A DNA stretch of 64,000 nt from Devosia riboflavina (lineage in GTDB: Bacteria > Pseudomonadota > Alphaproteobacteria > Rhizobiales > Devosiaceae): positions 1 to 64,000 of the forward strand of contig NZ_JQGC01000028.1 in assembly GCF_000743575.1 (NCBI RefSeq), in the 5' to 3' direction. Below are positions 16,064-25,360 of this stretch, in pieces. The translations under genes were made by a program, and so were the position numbers. Each line of letters begins with the position of its first letter. Positions within the stretch are counted from its first letter, which is position 1. Below the pieces are notes generated by a model, which was not told where the DNA came from, searched no databases, and saw only the letters and a list, made by a program, of their open reading frames with translations.

Positions 16064-16603
16064 TCAGACCGGCGGTGTGACGCCGTCGCGGATGGTGTGG
16101 AAGGCAGGCAGCACAGCGTCGAGCCGGTCTGCATCGGTGACGCAGGAAATGGCGGTGCGGCCTCTAGCTGTCTCGACCATGGAGAGCACGAGGCGAACAT
16201 GCTCGGCATTCTTCTGCTTGGGCTTGCCGATGAATTCATGGCCCTTGTAGCCGTCGAGCTCGAACGAGGCGTCGGACACGAAATCGAAAATCGACTCCAT
16301 GCCGTCCTTGGCCATGGCGATCCAGCCGGGCGAGCCGATCTGTTCGTTGATATTTTCCATGGTCAACCCGGCATTGGCCGGCACGGACTGGAAGCTGACC
16401 TGGCAGAGGTATTTTTCGCCGGTTAGCGGCGCCGGTTCGTCCGAGGCGGATTTGACGCCGAAGGTGACATTGTAGGGCGGCGGGGATTCGGCGGCTTCGA
16501 CCACGAAGGTGTCCGGGAGGTTTACGCCGAGCCCGGTTTCGGTGTCTTCGGCGGCAAGGGCCGGGGTAGCGAGCAGCAGGAGGAGGATAGGGACAAGACG
16601 CAT
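16064..16603 (-). CDS. Secreted protein of unknown function
   Basis: 179 residues starting with a clean Sec signal peptide (MRLVPILLLLLATPALAA, cleavage after about residue 17 or 18). The mature part has two Cys (in YLCQVSF and ISCVTDAD) that could form a disulfide, and a stretch with SIFDFVSDASFELDGYKGHEFIG. I recognise no domain. It is the upstream partner of the DUF1089 gene with an 8-base gap. A periplasmic location is inferred from the signal peptide and lack of other membrane segments. Confidence 0.75.
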   Translation of the reverse strand: MRLVPILLLLLATPALAAEDTETGLGVNLPDTFVVEAAESPPPYNVTFGVKSASDEPAPLTGEKYLCQVSFQSVPANAGLTMENINEQIGSPGWIAMAKDGMESIFDFVSDASFELDGYKGHEFIGKPKQKNAEHVRLVLSMVETARGRTAISCVTDADRLDAVLPAFHTIRDGVTPPV

Positions 16604-16708
16604 GGCAAAGCTCGGATGGCGGTTTGGTCTGAACCTATGCCGAGAGGGCGGGCAAGGCGATTGGCCAAATGGTCGCCCTTACAACGCCCCCTCAAACACC
16701 CACCGCAT

Positions 16709-16777
16709 GTCACCCCGGCGCAGGCCGGGGCCCAACTTGAGATTTCGGGATGGGCCCCGGCCTTCGCCGGGGTGACA
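16709..16777. repeat. Intergenic palindrome, family R2 (copy 1)
   Basis: TGTCACCCCGGCGCAGGCCG on the left mirrors a CCCCGGCCTTCGCCGGGGTG right end, with a short middle containing CCCAACTTGAGATTTCGGGA. A second copy lies at 63372-63458. It sits between gap and the secreted-protein gene, both on the minus strand. Confidence 0.82.
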
Positions 16778-16809
16778 ATCGTGTTTGTGGTGAGGTTTGT
16801 GGGTGAACC

Positions 16810-16838
16810 AAAACAAAAAGGGCGCCTTGCGGCGCCCC
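16810..16838 (-). terminator. Rho-independent terminator of gap
   Basis: Read on the minus strand, GGGCGCC-GCAA-GGCGCCC style stem is followed by TTTTTGTTTTGG. It begins about 27 bases after the gap stop codon at 16865, placing it to end the tkt-gap transcript. Confidence 0.8.
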
Positions 16839-16864
16839 TTTCAATACCAGTTGGCGAAAGTCGC

Positions 16865-17872
16865 CTAGAGCGTCTTGCCCAGGGCCACAGCCGTGTCGGC
16901 CATGCGGTTCGAAAAACCCCATTCGTTATCGTACCAGGAGAGGACAGACACGAAATTGCCGTCCATCACCTTGGTCTGGTCGAGCGCCAGGGTCGAGGAA
17001 TGCGGGTCGTGGTTGAAGTCGATGGAAACGTTGGGCTGATCGGTATAGCCCAGCACGCCCTTGAGTTCGCCGTCGGCATAGCGCTTGACTGCGTCGTTGA
17101 TTTCCTGCGCGGTGACGTTGCGCTTGGAAATGAACTTGAAGTCGACGCAGGAGACGTTCGGGGTCGGCACGCGGATCGAGACGCCGTCGAGCTTGCCCTT
17201 GAGTTCGGGCAGCACGAGGCCGATGGCCTTGGCCGCGCCGGTCGAGGTCGGGATCTGCGAGAGGGCCGCAGCGCGGCCGCGATAGAGATCCTTGTGCATG
17301 GTGTCGAGGGTCGGCTGGTCACCGGTATAGGAATGGATGGTGGTCATCATCCCCTTCTCGATGCCGAATTCCTTGTGCAGCACATAGGCGAGCGGCGCGA
17401 GGCAATTGGTCGTGCATGAGGCGTTGGAGATAACCACGTCTTCCTTGGTCAAGGAGGCGTGGTTGATGCCGAAAACGATGGTCTTGTCGGCGCCGTCGCC
17501 GGGAGCCGAGATGATCACCTTCTTGGCGCCGGCCTTGAGATGGGCCGAGGCCTTTTCCTTCGAGGTGAAGATGCCGGTGCATTCGAGCGCGATGTCGACG
17601 TTCATGGCGGCATGCGGCAGGTTCGCCGGATCGCGCTCGGCGGTCACCTTGATCGGGCCGCGGCCGACATCGATGGTATCGCCAGCAACCGTCACGGTAT
17701 GCGGGAAGCGGCCATGGACGGAATCGAAGCGCAGGAGATGCGCATTGGTCTCGACCGGGCCGAGGTCGTTGATGGCAACGACTTCGATATCGGTGCGGCC
17801 GGATTCGATGATGGCACGCAGGACATTACGGCCGATACGGCCAAAACCATTGATGGCGACGCGAACTGCCAT
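16865..17872 (-). CDS. gap: Type I glyceraldehyde-3-phosphate dehydrogenase
   Basis: 335 residues, normal length. The N-terminal Rossmann motif is [16 protein letters not shown]. The catalytic Cys lies in [15 protein letters not shown] near residue 153, with the His in [10 protein letters not shown]. Further signature parts are [19 protein letters not shown] and [12 protein letters not shown] near the end. The enzyme oxidises glyceraldehyde-3-phosphate to 1,3-bisphosphoglycerate with NAD(P)+. It follows tkt with a 49-base gap on the same strand, and a strong terminator ends the unit. Confidence 0.98.
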   Translation of the reverse strand: MAVRVAINGFGRIGRNVLRAIIESGRTDIEVVAINDLGPVETNAHLLRFDSVHGRFPHTVTVAGDTIDVGRGPIKVTAERDPANLPHAAMNVDIALECTGIFTSKEKASAHLKAGAKKVIISAPGDGADKTIVFGINHASLTKEDVVISNASCTTNCLAPLAYVLHKEFGIEKGMMTTIHSYTGDQPTLDTMHKDLYRGRAAALSQIPTSTGAAKAIGLVLPELKGKLDGVSIRVPTPNVSCVDFKFISKRNVTAQEINDAVKRYADGELKGVLGYTDQPNVSIDFNHDPHSSTLALDQTKVMDGNFVSVLSWYDNEWGFSNRMADTAVALGKTL

Positions 17873-17921
17873 GTTTTAACGCTCCTAGAGGGGAGAAAGG
17901 AGAAAGGGAGGCGCGGCTCTC

Positions 17922-19898
17922 TTACAACTGTGCGGTGACGGCTTCAACAACCGCCTTGGACGTAATCCCAAAGTGGGCATAGAGCGCATCGATCGGACCG
18001 GAAGCGCCGAACGAGTGCATGCCGACGAAACGACCCTTGTCGCCCAGCAGCTTGTTCCAGCTCATTTCGATACCGGCTTCGACGGCAACGCGGGCCTTGG
18101 CCGTGCCCAACACTTCGGCCTTGTAGGCGTCGGACTGCTTGGCAAAGAGCTCCATGGACGGCACGGAGACGACGCGGGCCTTTACGCCCTGCTCGGTGAG
18201 CGCCTTCTGGGCTTCGACGGCGATGGCGACTTCCGAACCGGTCGCGAAAATGATCGCATCGGCATCGGCGGGGCCGACGAGGGTATAGGCGCCCTTGGCC
18301 GACTTGTTTTCGGTCGAGTTTTCGGTGCGGACGGCGGGAAGATTCTGGCGCGAGAGCGCGAGGATCGACGGGGCCTTTTCCGAGGTCATGGCCAGTTCCC
18401 AGCATTCCGCGGTTTCGACCGCATCGGCCGGACGGAAAACCAGCAGGTTCGGAATGGCGCGGAGGGCGGAGAGGTGTTCCACCGGCTGGTGGGTCGGGCC
18501 GTCTTCGCCGAGGCCGATGGAGTCGTGGGTCATGACATAGATGACGCGCTGTTCCATCAGGGCCGAGAGGCGGATGGCCGGGCGGGCATAGTCGGTAAAG
18601 ACCATGAACGTGCCGCCATAGGGGATGAGACCGCCATGGAGCGCCACGCCATTCATGGCGGCGCCCATTTCGTGCTCGCGGATGCCGTACATCATGTAGC
18701 GGCCAAGACGGTTGTCAGCCTGGAAGGGCAGCGTCTCGGGCGTGTTGGTGAGGTTCGAATGGGTCAGGTCGGCAGAACCGGCCAGGGTTTCCGGCACGTT
18801 CTTGTTGATGACTTCGAGGGCCATCTGGCTCGACTTGCGCGAGGCGACCTTGGGCTTGTCGGCGACGAGCTTTTCCTTATAGGCGGCCATGACGGCGGCG
18901 AAGTCGGACGGCAGCTTGCCGGACATGCGGCGGGTGAATTCGGCTTTCTTGTCCGACTTGGCCAGCCGGGCTTCCCATTCGCCACGAACATTCTGCGAGC
19001 GGGTGGCGGCGGCGCGCCAGGCGTTGAGAATGTGGGCCGGGATTTCGAAGGCCGGGTAGTCGATGCCGAGGGCGGCCTTGGCGCCGGCCAGTTCTTCGGC
19101 GCCGAGCGGAGCGCCGTGGACCTTTTCCGTGCCAGCCTTCTTGGGCGCGCCGAAACCGATCGTGGTTTTCGCCGCGATCAGGGTCGGCTTGTCGGTCGAC
19201 TTCTTCGCGTCGTTGAGGGCCTTTTCGATGGCGTCTTGGTCGTGGCCGTCGATCTCGATCGTGTTCCAGCCGACAGCCTTGAAGCGGGCGATCTGGTCGG
19301 TCGAGTCGGCATTGGAAACCTTGCCGTCGATGGTGATGTTGTTGTTGTCCCAGATCACCACGAGCTTGTTGAGCTTGAGGTGGCCGGCGAGCGAGATCGC
19401 TTCCTGTGAAATGCCTTCCATGAGGCAACCGTCGCCGGCGAGAACCCAGGTGTAGTGATCGACGATGTCGGAGCCGAATTCGGCGGCGAGCTTGGCTTCG
19501 GCAACGGCAAAGCCGACCGAATTGGCAAGACCCTGGCCGAGCGGGCCGGTCGTGGTTTCAATGCCTTCGGCATGGCCGAATTCGGGGTGGCCGGCGGTCT
19601 TGGAACCGAGCTGGCGGAAATTCTTGATGTCCTCGATGCTCATCTCCTTGTAGCCGAGGAGATAGAGCGAGGAATAAAGCAGCATCGAGCCGTGGCCGGC
19701 CGAGAGGATGAAGCGGTCGCGATCGGCCCAGTGGCTGTCGGCGGGATCGAACTTCATCACCTTGGTAAAGAGCACGGTGGCGATATCGGCGCAGCCCATG
19801 GGCAGGCCGGGGTGACCGGAATTGGCTTTTTCGACCGCGTCCATGGACAGCGACCGGATCGCATTGGCCAATTCGTTCTGCTGGGCTGTGTTCGTCAT
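17922..19898 (-). CDS. tkt: Transketolase
   Basis: 658 residues. N-terminal [19 protein letters not shown] and [20 protein letters not shown], the thiamine-diphosphate/Mg motif [10 protein letters not shown]20-NN near residues 150-180, and the central pyrimidine domain with [18 protein letters not shown] are diagnostic. It moves two-carbon units in the pentose phosphate and Calvin pathways; no RuBisCO or phosphoribulokinase gene is in the window, so a pentose phosphate role is expected. It is probably the first gene of a tkt-gap operon and is divergent from the DUF4164-zapA pair. Confidence 0.98.
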   Translation of the reverse strand: MTNTAQQNELANAIRSLSMDAVEKANSGHPGLPMGCADIATVLFTKVMKFDPADSHWADRDRFILSAGHGSMLLYSSLYLLGYKEMSIEDIKNFRQLGSKTAGHPEFGHAEGIETTTGPLGQGLANSVGFAVAEAKLAAEFGSDIVDHYTWVLAGDGCLMEGISQEAISLAGHLKLNKLVVIWDNNNITIDGKVSNADSTDQIARFKAVGWNTIEIDGHDQDAIEKALNDAKKSTDKPTLIAAKTTIGFGAPKKAGTEKVHGAPLGAEELAGAKAALGIDYPAFEIPAHILNAWRAAATRSQNVRGEWEARLAKSDKKAEFTRRMSGKLPSDFAAVMAAYKEKLVADKPKVASRKSSQMALEVINKNVPETLAGSADLTHSNLTNTPETLPFQADNRLGRYMMYGIREHEMGAAMNGVALHGGLIPYGGTFMVFTDYARPAIRLSALMEQRVIYVMTHDSIGLGEDGPTHQPVEHLSALRAIPNLLVFRPADAVETAECWELAMTSEKAPSILALSRQNLPAVRTENSTENKSAKGAYTLVGPADADAIIFATGSEVAIAVEAQKALTEQGVKARVVSVPSMELFAKQSDAYKAEVLGTAKARVAVEAGIEMSWNKLLGDKGRFVGMHSFGASGPIDALYAHFGITSKAVVEAVTAQL

Positions 19899-20135
19899 CT
19901 GGCGGGCCGCTCTCTAATGCTGAGGAAGGCAGGGAGTAAGGGGATAGAAGGCCTCGTGGCCCTCCTCCCAAAGGCGGGTTGAGGCATAACAGGTTCGGCC
20001 CTTCTGTCAATGTCGCCAAAGGCCCGAGGCGTCCAGTTTTGCTTGCGATTTGCCGGTCTGCGATTGCAATGGGGCCGGGCTTGGGGCAGGGTCTGTGCGC
20101 TTGAATCGACGTTGCGTTAGGGGTAGTTGCGGCCA

Positions 20136-20423
20136 ATGAGTGACGGACAGGATGAAGACGGCCTCGCCGCAGCGGCAAAGCGCTTCGACGGCGCCATGGC
20201 GCGGCTCGACCAGAGCCTTCAGGATATGACCGGCCGCCTGCAGCGGTTGAAGCGCATCGAGGTCGATACGCAGCGCCTGGTGCAGGAGCGCGCGCGGCTG
20301 GCGACCGAGCTCGACAAGACCTCGGCACGTGCCAAGCGGCTCGACGACAGCGCCCACGAAGTTTCCCGCCGCCTTGTTGAGGCCATGGAAACCGTGCGTT
20401 CTGTCTTGGCGAAAACGGAGTAG
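20136..20423 (+). CDS. DUF4164 coiled-coil protein
   Basis: 95 residues starting MSDGQDEDGLAAAAKRF; three upstream codons are possible but the ATG at 20136 is better placed. Nearly the whole protein is one predicted coiled coil (heptads from about residue 12 to 92, e.g. LDQSLQDMTGRLQRLKRIEV). No membrane segment is seen. DUF4164 genes stand directly before zapA in many Hyphomicrobiales, as here (3-base gap), suggesting a partner role in cell division, but no function has been shown to my knowledge. Confidence 0.85.
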   Translation: MSDGQDEDGLAAAAKRFDGAMARLDQSLQDMTGRLQRLKRIEVDTQRLVQERARLATELDKTSARAKRLDDSAHEVSRRLVEAMETVRSVLAKTE

Positions 20424-20426
20424 CCG

Positions 20427-20801
20427 ATGCCCGAGGTCAATGTCGAAATCAACGGACGCAAATATCGCATGGCCTGCGAGGAGGGCCAGCAGGGGCATCT
20501 GATTGCTTTGGCCGAGCGGTTCAATGCCCAGGTCGAAGGCCTCAAAGGCGCCGTGGGCGAAATCGGCGACAACCGGTTGACGGTGATGGCCGGCATTGCG
20601 GTGCTTGATGAATTGACCGAGGCAAATCGGAGGATTGCGGCGCTGGAAGCCGAGGTCGAGAACCTCACCCAGGCGGGGCACCAGATCGCCGATGAACTGG
20701 AAGCGACGGAAAAGGCTTTTGCGGGGAAACTCGATGAGGCGAGCAGGGTGATCGAGTCGATTGCCGGCGTGCTGGACGAGACGGCGACGTTGCAGGGGTA
20801 G
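20427..20801 (+). CDS. zapA: Cell division protein ZapA
   Basis: 124 residues. The N-terminal ZapA domain begins MPEVNVEINGRKYRMACEEG, with LIALAERFNAQVEGLKGAVG forming the family helix, followed by a coiled coil from about residue 60 to the end. ZapA bundles FtsZ filaments at the Z-ring. The gene is downstream of DUF4164 and across from tkt, a standard alphaproteobacterial neighbourhood. In many relatives the 6S RNA and cyclo-ligase genes follow zapA; here they lie about 10 kb away, pointing to a local rearrangement. Confidence 0.94.
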   Translation: MPEVNVEINGRKYRMACEEGQQGHLIALAERFNAQVEGLKGAVGEIGDNRLTVMAGIAVLDELTEANRRIAALEAEVENLTQAGHQIADELEATEKAFAGKLDEASRVIESIAGVLDETATLQG

Positions 20802-20802
20802 C

Positions 20803-20968
20803 TACCCCACTCACCGGACCTCCTTCTCCCCTTGAGGGAGAAGGTGCCCGAAGGGCGGATGAGGGGTATTCTCACCACTCGCTCCTCTGCGGAGGTGAGA
20901 ATACCCCTCACCCTGATTTTCTGCTGAACGCAAAAAATCTGTCCCTCTCCCTCAAGGGGCGAGGGAAG
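20803..20968. repeat. Intergenic palindrome, family R5 (copy 1)
   Basis: Two parts pair with each other: CCTTCTCCCCTTGAGGGAGA...GGATGAGGGGTATTCTCACC and GGTGAGAATACCCCTCACCC with the end CCCTCTCCCTCAAGGGGCGA. Similar elements are at 41023-41220 and 56594-56759 and share GAACGCAAA and CGCCCTTCGGGCAC-type words. It lies between convergent zapA and the aldo/keto reductase gene. Confidence 0.8.
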
Positions 20969-20992
20969 AATCGAGATCGCGGAAAATCCCGC

Positions 20993-21835
20993 TTAGAACT
21001 GCGCCGTCACCGGATCAGACCCGATACGACCATCGGCGCTATCCAGCCCGTTGATCGCGGCCTTATCCTCGGCACTCAGCGAGAAATCGAAAACATCGAA
21101 ATTCTCGACGATGCGGCTCGGGGTCACCGATTTCGGGATGACGACAAGGCCTTCTTCGATGTGCCAGCGGATGATGACCTGGGCCGGGCTCTTGCCGTGG
21201 CGCTGGGCGATGGCTGATATCGCCGGATCGGCGAGCAGCGTCCCCTGGCCGAGCGGGCTCCAGCTTTCGGTGATGATCTTTTTGGGCTCATAGGCGGCGC
21301 GGAGCTTGCGCTGCTGGAAGCGCGGATGGAGCTGGACCTGGTTGATCACAGGCAAAATGCCGGTCGCATCGGCGAGGTCGTCGATATAGGTGCCCTCGAA
21401 ATTCGAGACGCCGATGGAGCGCGCCTTGCCTTCTTCCTTGAGGCGGATCAGCGCTTTCCAGGTTTCGACATATTTGCCGCGATAGGCCGAGGGCCAGTGG
21501 ATGAGATAGAGATCGACATAGTCGGTGCCAAGACGCTTCAAGCTGGCATCCATGGCACGCAGGGTTTCGTCAAAACCCTGGTCGTCGTTCCAGACCTTGG
21601 TGGTGAGGAAGATGTCGCCGCGGGCGACGCCGGACTTGGCGATGCCCTGCCCCACGCCTTCTTCGTTCTGATAAACGGCGGCGGTATCGATGTGGCGATA
21701 GCCGGCCTTGAGTGCTGCATCGACGGCGGTGACGGCGACGTCATTGGGTGTCTGCCAGACGCCGAGCCCGATCTGGGGAATGGAACGGCCGTCGTGGAAG
21801 GTCACGTGGGGTTGCGTGCTCATCTTGTTATCCAT
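20993..21835 (-). CDS. Aldo/keto reductase
   Basis: 280 residues from the ATG at 21833-21835; the ATG four codons later (MSTQPHVTF) is equally possible. The (beta/alpha)8 reductase signature is complete: GYRHIDTAAVYQNEEGVGQG with catalytic Asp and Tyr, the Lys in LTTKVWNDDQG, and the His in YLIHWP, plus the NADP-binding VIPKSVTPSRIVENFDVFDF near the C terminus. It resembles DkgA/B-type 2,5-diketo-gluconate or methylglyoxal reductases; the substrate is not determinable. Divergent from fba. Confidence 0.93.
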   Translation of the reverse strand: MDNKMSTQPHVTFHDGRSIPQIGLGVWQTPNDVAVTAVDAALKAGYRHIDTAAVYQNEEGVGQGIAKSGVARGDIFLTTKVWNDDQGFDETLRAMDASLKRLGTDYVDLYLIHWPSAYRGKYVETWKALIRLKEEGKARSIGVSNFEGTYIDDLADATGILPVINQVQLHPRFQQRKLRAAYEPKKIITESWSPLGQGTLLADPAISAIAQRHGKSPAQVIIRWHIEEGLVVIPKSVTPSRIVENFDVFDFSLSAEDKAAINGLDSADGRIGSDPVTAQF

Positions 21836-22029
21836 TGCTAGGGAGAATTGCGCCGAAGGACTCAGCTTCATCGTCTTATTACGATGAAAGAACCGTGCTG
21901 CCAAGTTCCAAAAGAATCTACCATACAAGATCATCCTTTCGTCTGATAACCCAAGGTCTAATCGACGGCACGATCCGAAAGTCTAAGCTTCTGGCATCCC
22001 CGTTCCCACACCAAGGCGCCAGACAGAAG

Positions 22030-23058
22030 ATGACCAAGTCGCTCAATGCCATCGCTCAGAAGCTGATGACACAAGGCCAGGGCATTCTCGCCGCGGACGA
22101 ATCCGAAGGCACGATTGCCAAGCGCTTCGCCAAGATCAACCTGCCCAATTCCCTCGACCTTCGGCGCGACTATCGCGAGATGCTGTTCCGCTCGACCGAT
22201 GCGATGCGCAACTATATCTCGGGTGTCATCCTCACCGAAGAGACGCTGGAACAATCCGCTGCCGACGGCACCCCGTTCCGCGCCATTCTCGCCGATGTCG
22301 ACACCATTCCCGGCATCAAGGTCGACCGCGGCGCCTTTCCCATGCCCGGCGATAGCGGCGAAAAGATCACCGAGGGTCTCGACGGCCTGCGCCAGCGCCT
22401 CGAACGCTATGCCTCGCTCGGCGCCGGCTTTGCCAAGTGGCGGGCCGTCATCACCATCAATGACGTGGCCCCGACCCGCAACAATATTCGCGCCAATGCC
22501 CATGCGCTGGCCCGCTATGCCATCCTCTGCCAGGAAGCCGGCATCGTGCCGGTGGTCGAGCCCGAAGTCGTCGGCGATGGCGATCCCGGCAACCATTCGC
22601 TCGAACGCTGCGCCCAGGTAACCGGCGAAGTGCTCGAAAACACTTTCAAGGAACTGCGCCTTGCCGGCGTCGATCTCTCGGGCATGCTCCTGAAGCCCAA
22701 TATGGTGCTGCCCGGGGTCAATTCGCGCGATCGGCCCTCCGTCGAGGAAGTGGCCAAGCGCACGGTGGAAGTCTTGAAGGAACATGTTCCCGCCGCCGTG
22801 CCGGGCATTGCCTTCCTTTCGGGCGGCCAGACCGACGAAGAAGCGACCGCCCATCTCTCGGCCATGAACCGCATTCCGTTCAAGCCCTGGCCGATGACCT
22901 TCTCCTATGGTCGGGCCCTGCAGAACGTGGCGCTGCGCACCTGGGCCGGCCGCCGCGAGAATTTCCCGGCGGCGCAAGCCGCCTTCACCCACCGCGCCCA
23001 TATGAACTCGCTCGCCGCTCTCGGCGAATGGACCAACGAGCTCGACCGGGCCGCTTGA
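22030..23058 (+). CDS. fba: Class I fructose-bisphosphate aldolase
   Basis: 342 residues from ATG at 22030 (MTKSLNAIAQKLMTQGQGIL). The class I (Schiff-base) signature is clear: GILAADESEGTIAKRF, then FAKWRAVITI, PVVEPEVVGDGDPG, and LSGMLLKPNMVLPG with the lysine that forms the imine, plus GIAFLSGGQTDEEATAHL. The enzyme splits fructose-1,6-bisphosphate into two triose phosphates. Many relatives have this class I enzyme beside pgk; here a block of other genes intervenes. A clear terminator follows. Confidence 0.97.
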   Translation: MTKSLNAIAQKLMTQGQGILAADESEGTIAKRFAKINLPNSLDLRRDYREMLFRSTDAMRNYISGVILTEETLEQSAADGTPFRAILADVDTIPGIKVDRGAFPMPGDSGEKITEGLDGLRQRLERYASLGAGFAKWRAVITINDVAPTRNNIRANAHALARYAILCQEAGIVPVVEPEVVGDGDPGNHSLERCAQVTGEVLENTFKELRLAGVDLSGMLLKPNMVLPGVNSRDRPSVEEVAKRTVEVLKEHVPAAVPGIAFLSGGQTDEEATAHLSAMNRIPFKPWPMTFSYGRALQNVALRTWAGRRENFPAAQAAFTHRAHMNSLAALGEWTNELDRAA

Positions 23059-23109
23059 TCGTCTCGATCAGGCTGCTTGATCTCTTATTGACGTCCCAAC
23101 GTCACGACT

Positions 23110-23146
23110 GGCGCGCTCTTCTCCCGGAGCGCGCCTTTTCTTTTTC
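23110..23146 (+). terminator. Rho-independent terminator of fba
   Basis: GGCGCGCTC (23110-23118) pairs with GAGCGCGCC (23127-23135), an 8-base loop between, and is followed at once by TTTTCTTTTTC. It starts 52 bases after the fba stop codon. Confidence 0.88.
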
Positions 23147-23182
23147 GGTCTTTCTCACTAACGCCCCGCGAACTCGACGCGA

Positions 23183-23285
23183 CACCCTCCCCTTAACGGG
23201 GAGGGCTGGGGAGGGGTGTTCACGCCCTCTGAAAACCGTGGCTCCCGCACCCCCTCCCATCCTCCCCCGTCAAGGGGGAGGTGCC
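23183..23285. repeat. Intergenic inverted repeat related to family R5
   Basis: CACCCTCCCCTTAACGGGGA on the left is answered by CCTCCCCCGTCAAGGGGGAG on the right; the middle carries GGGGAGGGGTG and CACCCCCTCCC words that also pair. It lies between fba and the ThiE-like gene. Confidence 0.65.
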
Positions 23286-23448
23286 ACCGAATTCGCTATG
23301 GCGAAATCGGTGCGGGTCGGTGACCGTGGATAAATCTCCGCAAACGCCGCACACATTGCCACCCCTTGGCCCATACCCTATTGGAGGCCGGTCCCTTTCT
23401 TGCCAAAATGGCACCTTACGGACACGCAGCGTCATCTCCGGAACCTCC

Positions 23449-24054
23449 ATGGCCCCTCAGCTCTATCTCATCACTCCAGCCGATCCGGATCTTGCGCAGT
23501 TTCCGCGCCAGTTGATGAGCGTGCTGACGGGTCCTGAAATCGCCGCCCTCTTGGTGCGCCGCGGTTCGCTCGATGATGCCGCCTATGCCGAATTGGCCGA
23601 GCGGCTGGTGCAGATCGGCCAGGCGGCCGGCGCCGCAGTGCTCGTCGAAGACGATGTGGCCCTCGCCCGCTCGATCGGCGCCGATGGCGTGCACGTGACG
23701 ACGGGCGGCACCAAGGCCATTCGCGCCGCGGTTTCGGCGCTCAAGCCCGACGGCATTGTCGGGGTGGGCAATGTGCGCACGCGCCATGATGCGATGAGCT
23801 TTGGCGAGCTCGATGTCGACTATGTGATGTTCGGCCCACTCGGCGGGCCCGTGGATCCGCAGGCGGCGGAACTGGCGCAATGGTGGGCCGAGACCTTTGA
23901 GGTCCCGGCCGTTCACTCAAATCCGGCCGCCGCGCCTGATGCGGGGGACGAAACGGGTGCCGAATTCCTCGCGCTCTCCGATTGCGTCTGGACCAAGGCA
24001 GATCCGGTGGCTTCGCTGGCCGCCTTTGCCAAAGCCGAAAAGGCCAAAGCATGA
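23449..24054 (+). CDS. Divergent thiamine-phosphate-synthase-like protein (ThiE/TenI fold)
   Basis: 201 residues from ATG at 23449. The TIM-barrel ThiE/TenI pattern is recognisable (LYLITP at the start, VEDDVALARSIGADGVHV near residue 67, VDYVMFGPLGG near 125). Key substrate residues of true ThiE are changed: the usual GVHLGQ-x-D is GVHVTTGG, and the diphosphate-binding end differs. It may therefore not make thiamine phosphate. Its stop overlaps the next gene, a Sel1 protein, as ATGA (24051-24054), so the two are cotranslated. No other thiamine gene is nearby. Confidence 0.72.
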   Translation: MAPQLYLITPADPDLAQFPRQLMSVLTGPEIAALLVRRGSLDDAAYAELAERLVQIGQAAGAAVLVEDDVALARSIGADGVHVTTGGTKAIRAAVSALKPDGIVGVGNVRTRHDAMSFGELDVDYVMFGPLGGPVDPQAAELAQWWAETFEVPAVHSNPAAAPDAGDETGAEFLALSDCVWTKADPVASLAAFAKAEKAKA

Positions 24055-25226
24055 GCTGGCGCGCGCCGCTGCTGGCGCTGACCCTTGCCACGGCCCTTGC
24101 CGTCCCGGCTTTCGCCCAGACCCGCTCGCAGGCGGATGCGGAAGAAGCCGCGAACATTTCCAATGCCATTTTCGGCCCCACCGAACCGGCCGACTACGCC
24201 TTCGGCGCCTTCCAGCGTGGCTACTTTCTGACCGCGCTGGAACTGGCCCTGCCGCGCGCCGAACAGGGCGATGGCGCAGCGCAGACCCTGATTGCCGAAA
24301 TCTACTCCAAGGGTCTTGGCGTGGCCCAGAATGTCGAACGGGCCGCCGGCTGGTATCAGCTTGCTGCCAAGAATGGTGACAAGCTGGCCATCTTTGAGCT
24401 GGGCATGTTCTACCAGGACGGCACCGGCGTGGCGCAGGACCGCGAAAGGGCGGCCGAGCTTTTCAAGGAAGCCGCCGACAAGGGCTATGCGCCAGCCAAG
24501 TATAATCTGGCTCTGCTCCATGTCGAAGGCATCTATGCCGATCCCAGCCTGACGACAGCCGCGCGGCTGATGAAGGAAGCGGCCGACGCCGATCTCGCCG
24601 AGGCTCAATATGACTATGGCTCCATGCTGATCGAAGGCGCTGGCGTCGCCCCCGATGCCGCCGAAGGCGCCCGCTATATCGGCCTTGCCGCCGAACAGGA
24701 CCTGACCGCCGCCCAGATCGACTACGCCACCCTCCTTTATCTCGGCCAGGGCATTGCGCGCGATATCGAAGCCGCGGCCGGCTGGTACGAACAGGCGGCC
24801 GAAGGCGGCAATCCCGTGGCGCAGAACCGCCTCGCAAAACTCATGGCCGTCGGCGAGGGCACGGCGCTCGACCTCGAAACCGCAGCCATGTGGCGCGCGC
24901 TGGCCCGGCGCCAGGGGCTTTCCGATCCCTCGCTCGACCGATTGCTGGTTTCCATTCCCCCTGATGCTTTGGCCCGGGCCGAAGAGCGCGCCCGCTTCTG
25001 GCCTTCGACCCCGCCCAGCATCGAGACCGTCGCCGAAATTCCGACGACGCCAAAGGTCTTTGGCCCGCCCCTGCCGGCACCGACCGACATGGAAAATGCC
25101 CCGAGCCGCGTCGTGCTGCCCAATGGCGTGACCAATGCCAAGCCGCCCGCTCCGGCGCCTGCCGCCGCGCCGGTCGAGACCGAACCGGCTGATCCGGCCA
25201 CCACCGAACCGGCGCAAGACCCTTGA
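24051..25226 (+). CDS. Secreted Sel1/TPR-repeat protein
   Basis: 391 residues. A signal peptide (MSWRAPLLALTLATALAVPA, cleaved after AFA) leads into at least six Sel1-like repeats from about residue 55 to 300 with the recurring pattern GDGAAQTLIAEIYSKGLGVA, then EKAA..WY..AA. The last 90 residues are Pro/Ala/Thr-rich and disordered. Sel1 proteins act as scaffolds for protein contacts in the periplasm or at the envelope. The start overlaps the ThiE-like stop by four bases. The partner and process are unknown. Confidence 0.88.
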   Translation: MSWRAPLLALTLATALAVPAFAQTRSQADAEEAANISNAIFGPTEPADYAFGAFQRGYFLTALELALPRAEQGDGAAQTLIAEIYSKGLGVAQNVERAAGWYQLAAKNGDKLAIFELGMFYQDGTGVAQDRERAAELFKEAADKGYAPAKYNLALLHVEGIYADPSLTTAARLMKEAADADLAEAQYDYGSMLIEGAGVAPDAAEGARYIGLAAEQDLTAAQIDYATLLYLGQGIARDIEAAAGWYEQAAEGGNPVAQNRLAKLMAVGEGTALDLETAAMWRALARRQGLSDPSLDRLLVSIPPDALARAEERARFWPSTPPSIETVAEIPTTPKVFGPPLPAPTDMENAPSRVVLPNGVTNAKPPAPAPAAAPVETEPADPATTEPAQDP

Positions 25227-25360
25227 ACCCGGCCAAGTTCTGAGGCAATAAGCCCGCCAAACTTTCAATTGAAGCGGCAGGGCACTGGCCCCACTTGCGC
25301 CGCGTCGGGATGAAAATTCCGGCGGCGCTCAATGAACCGCTTGAGCCAAGCGAGTACACA

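Larger units (their letters stand above)
23059..23448. other. 390-base gap after fba: terminator, repeat, no gene
   Basis: The gap holds the fba terminator (23110-23146), a CCTCCCC/GGGGAGG inverted repeat at about 23183-23285 related to family R5, and about 110 bases before the ThiE-like gene in which I see no clear promoter. The reading frame stays open upstream of the ThiE-like ATG but its residues do not match that family. Confidence 0.6.
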
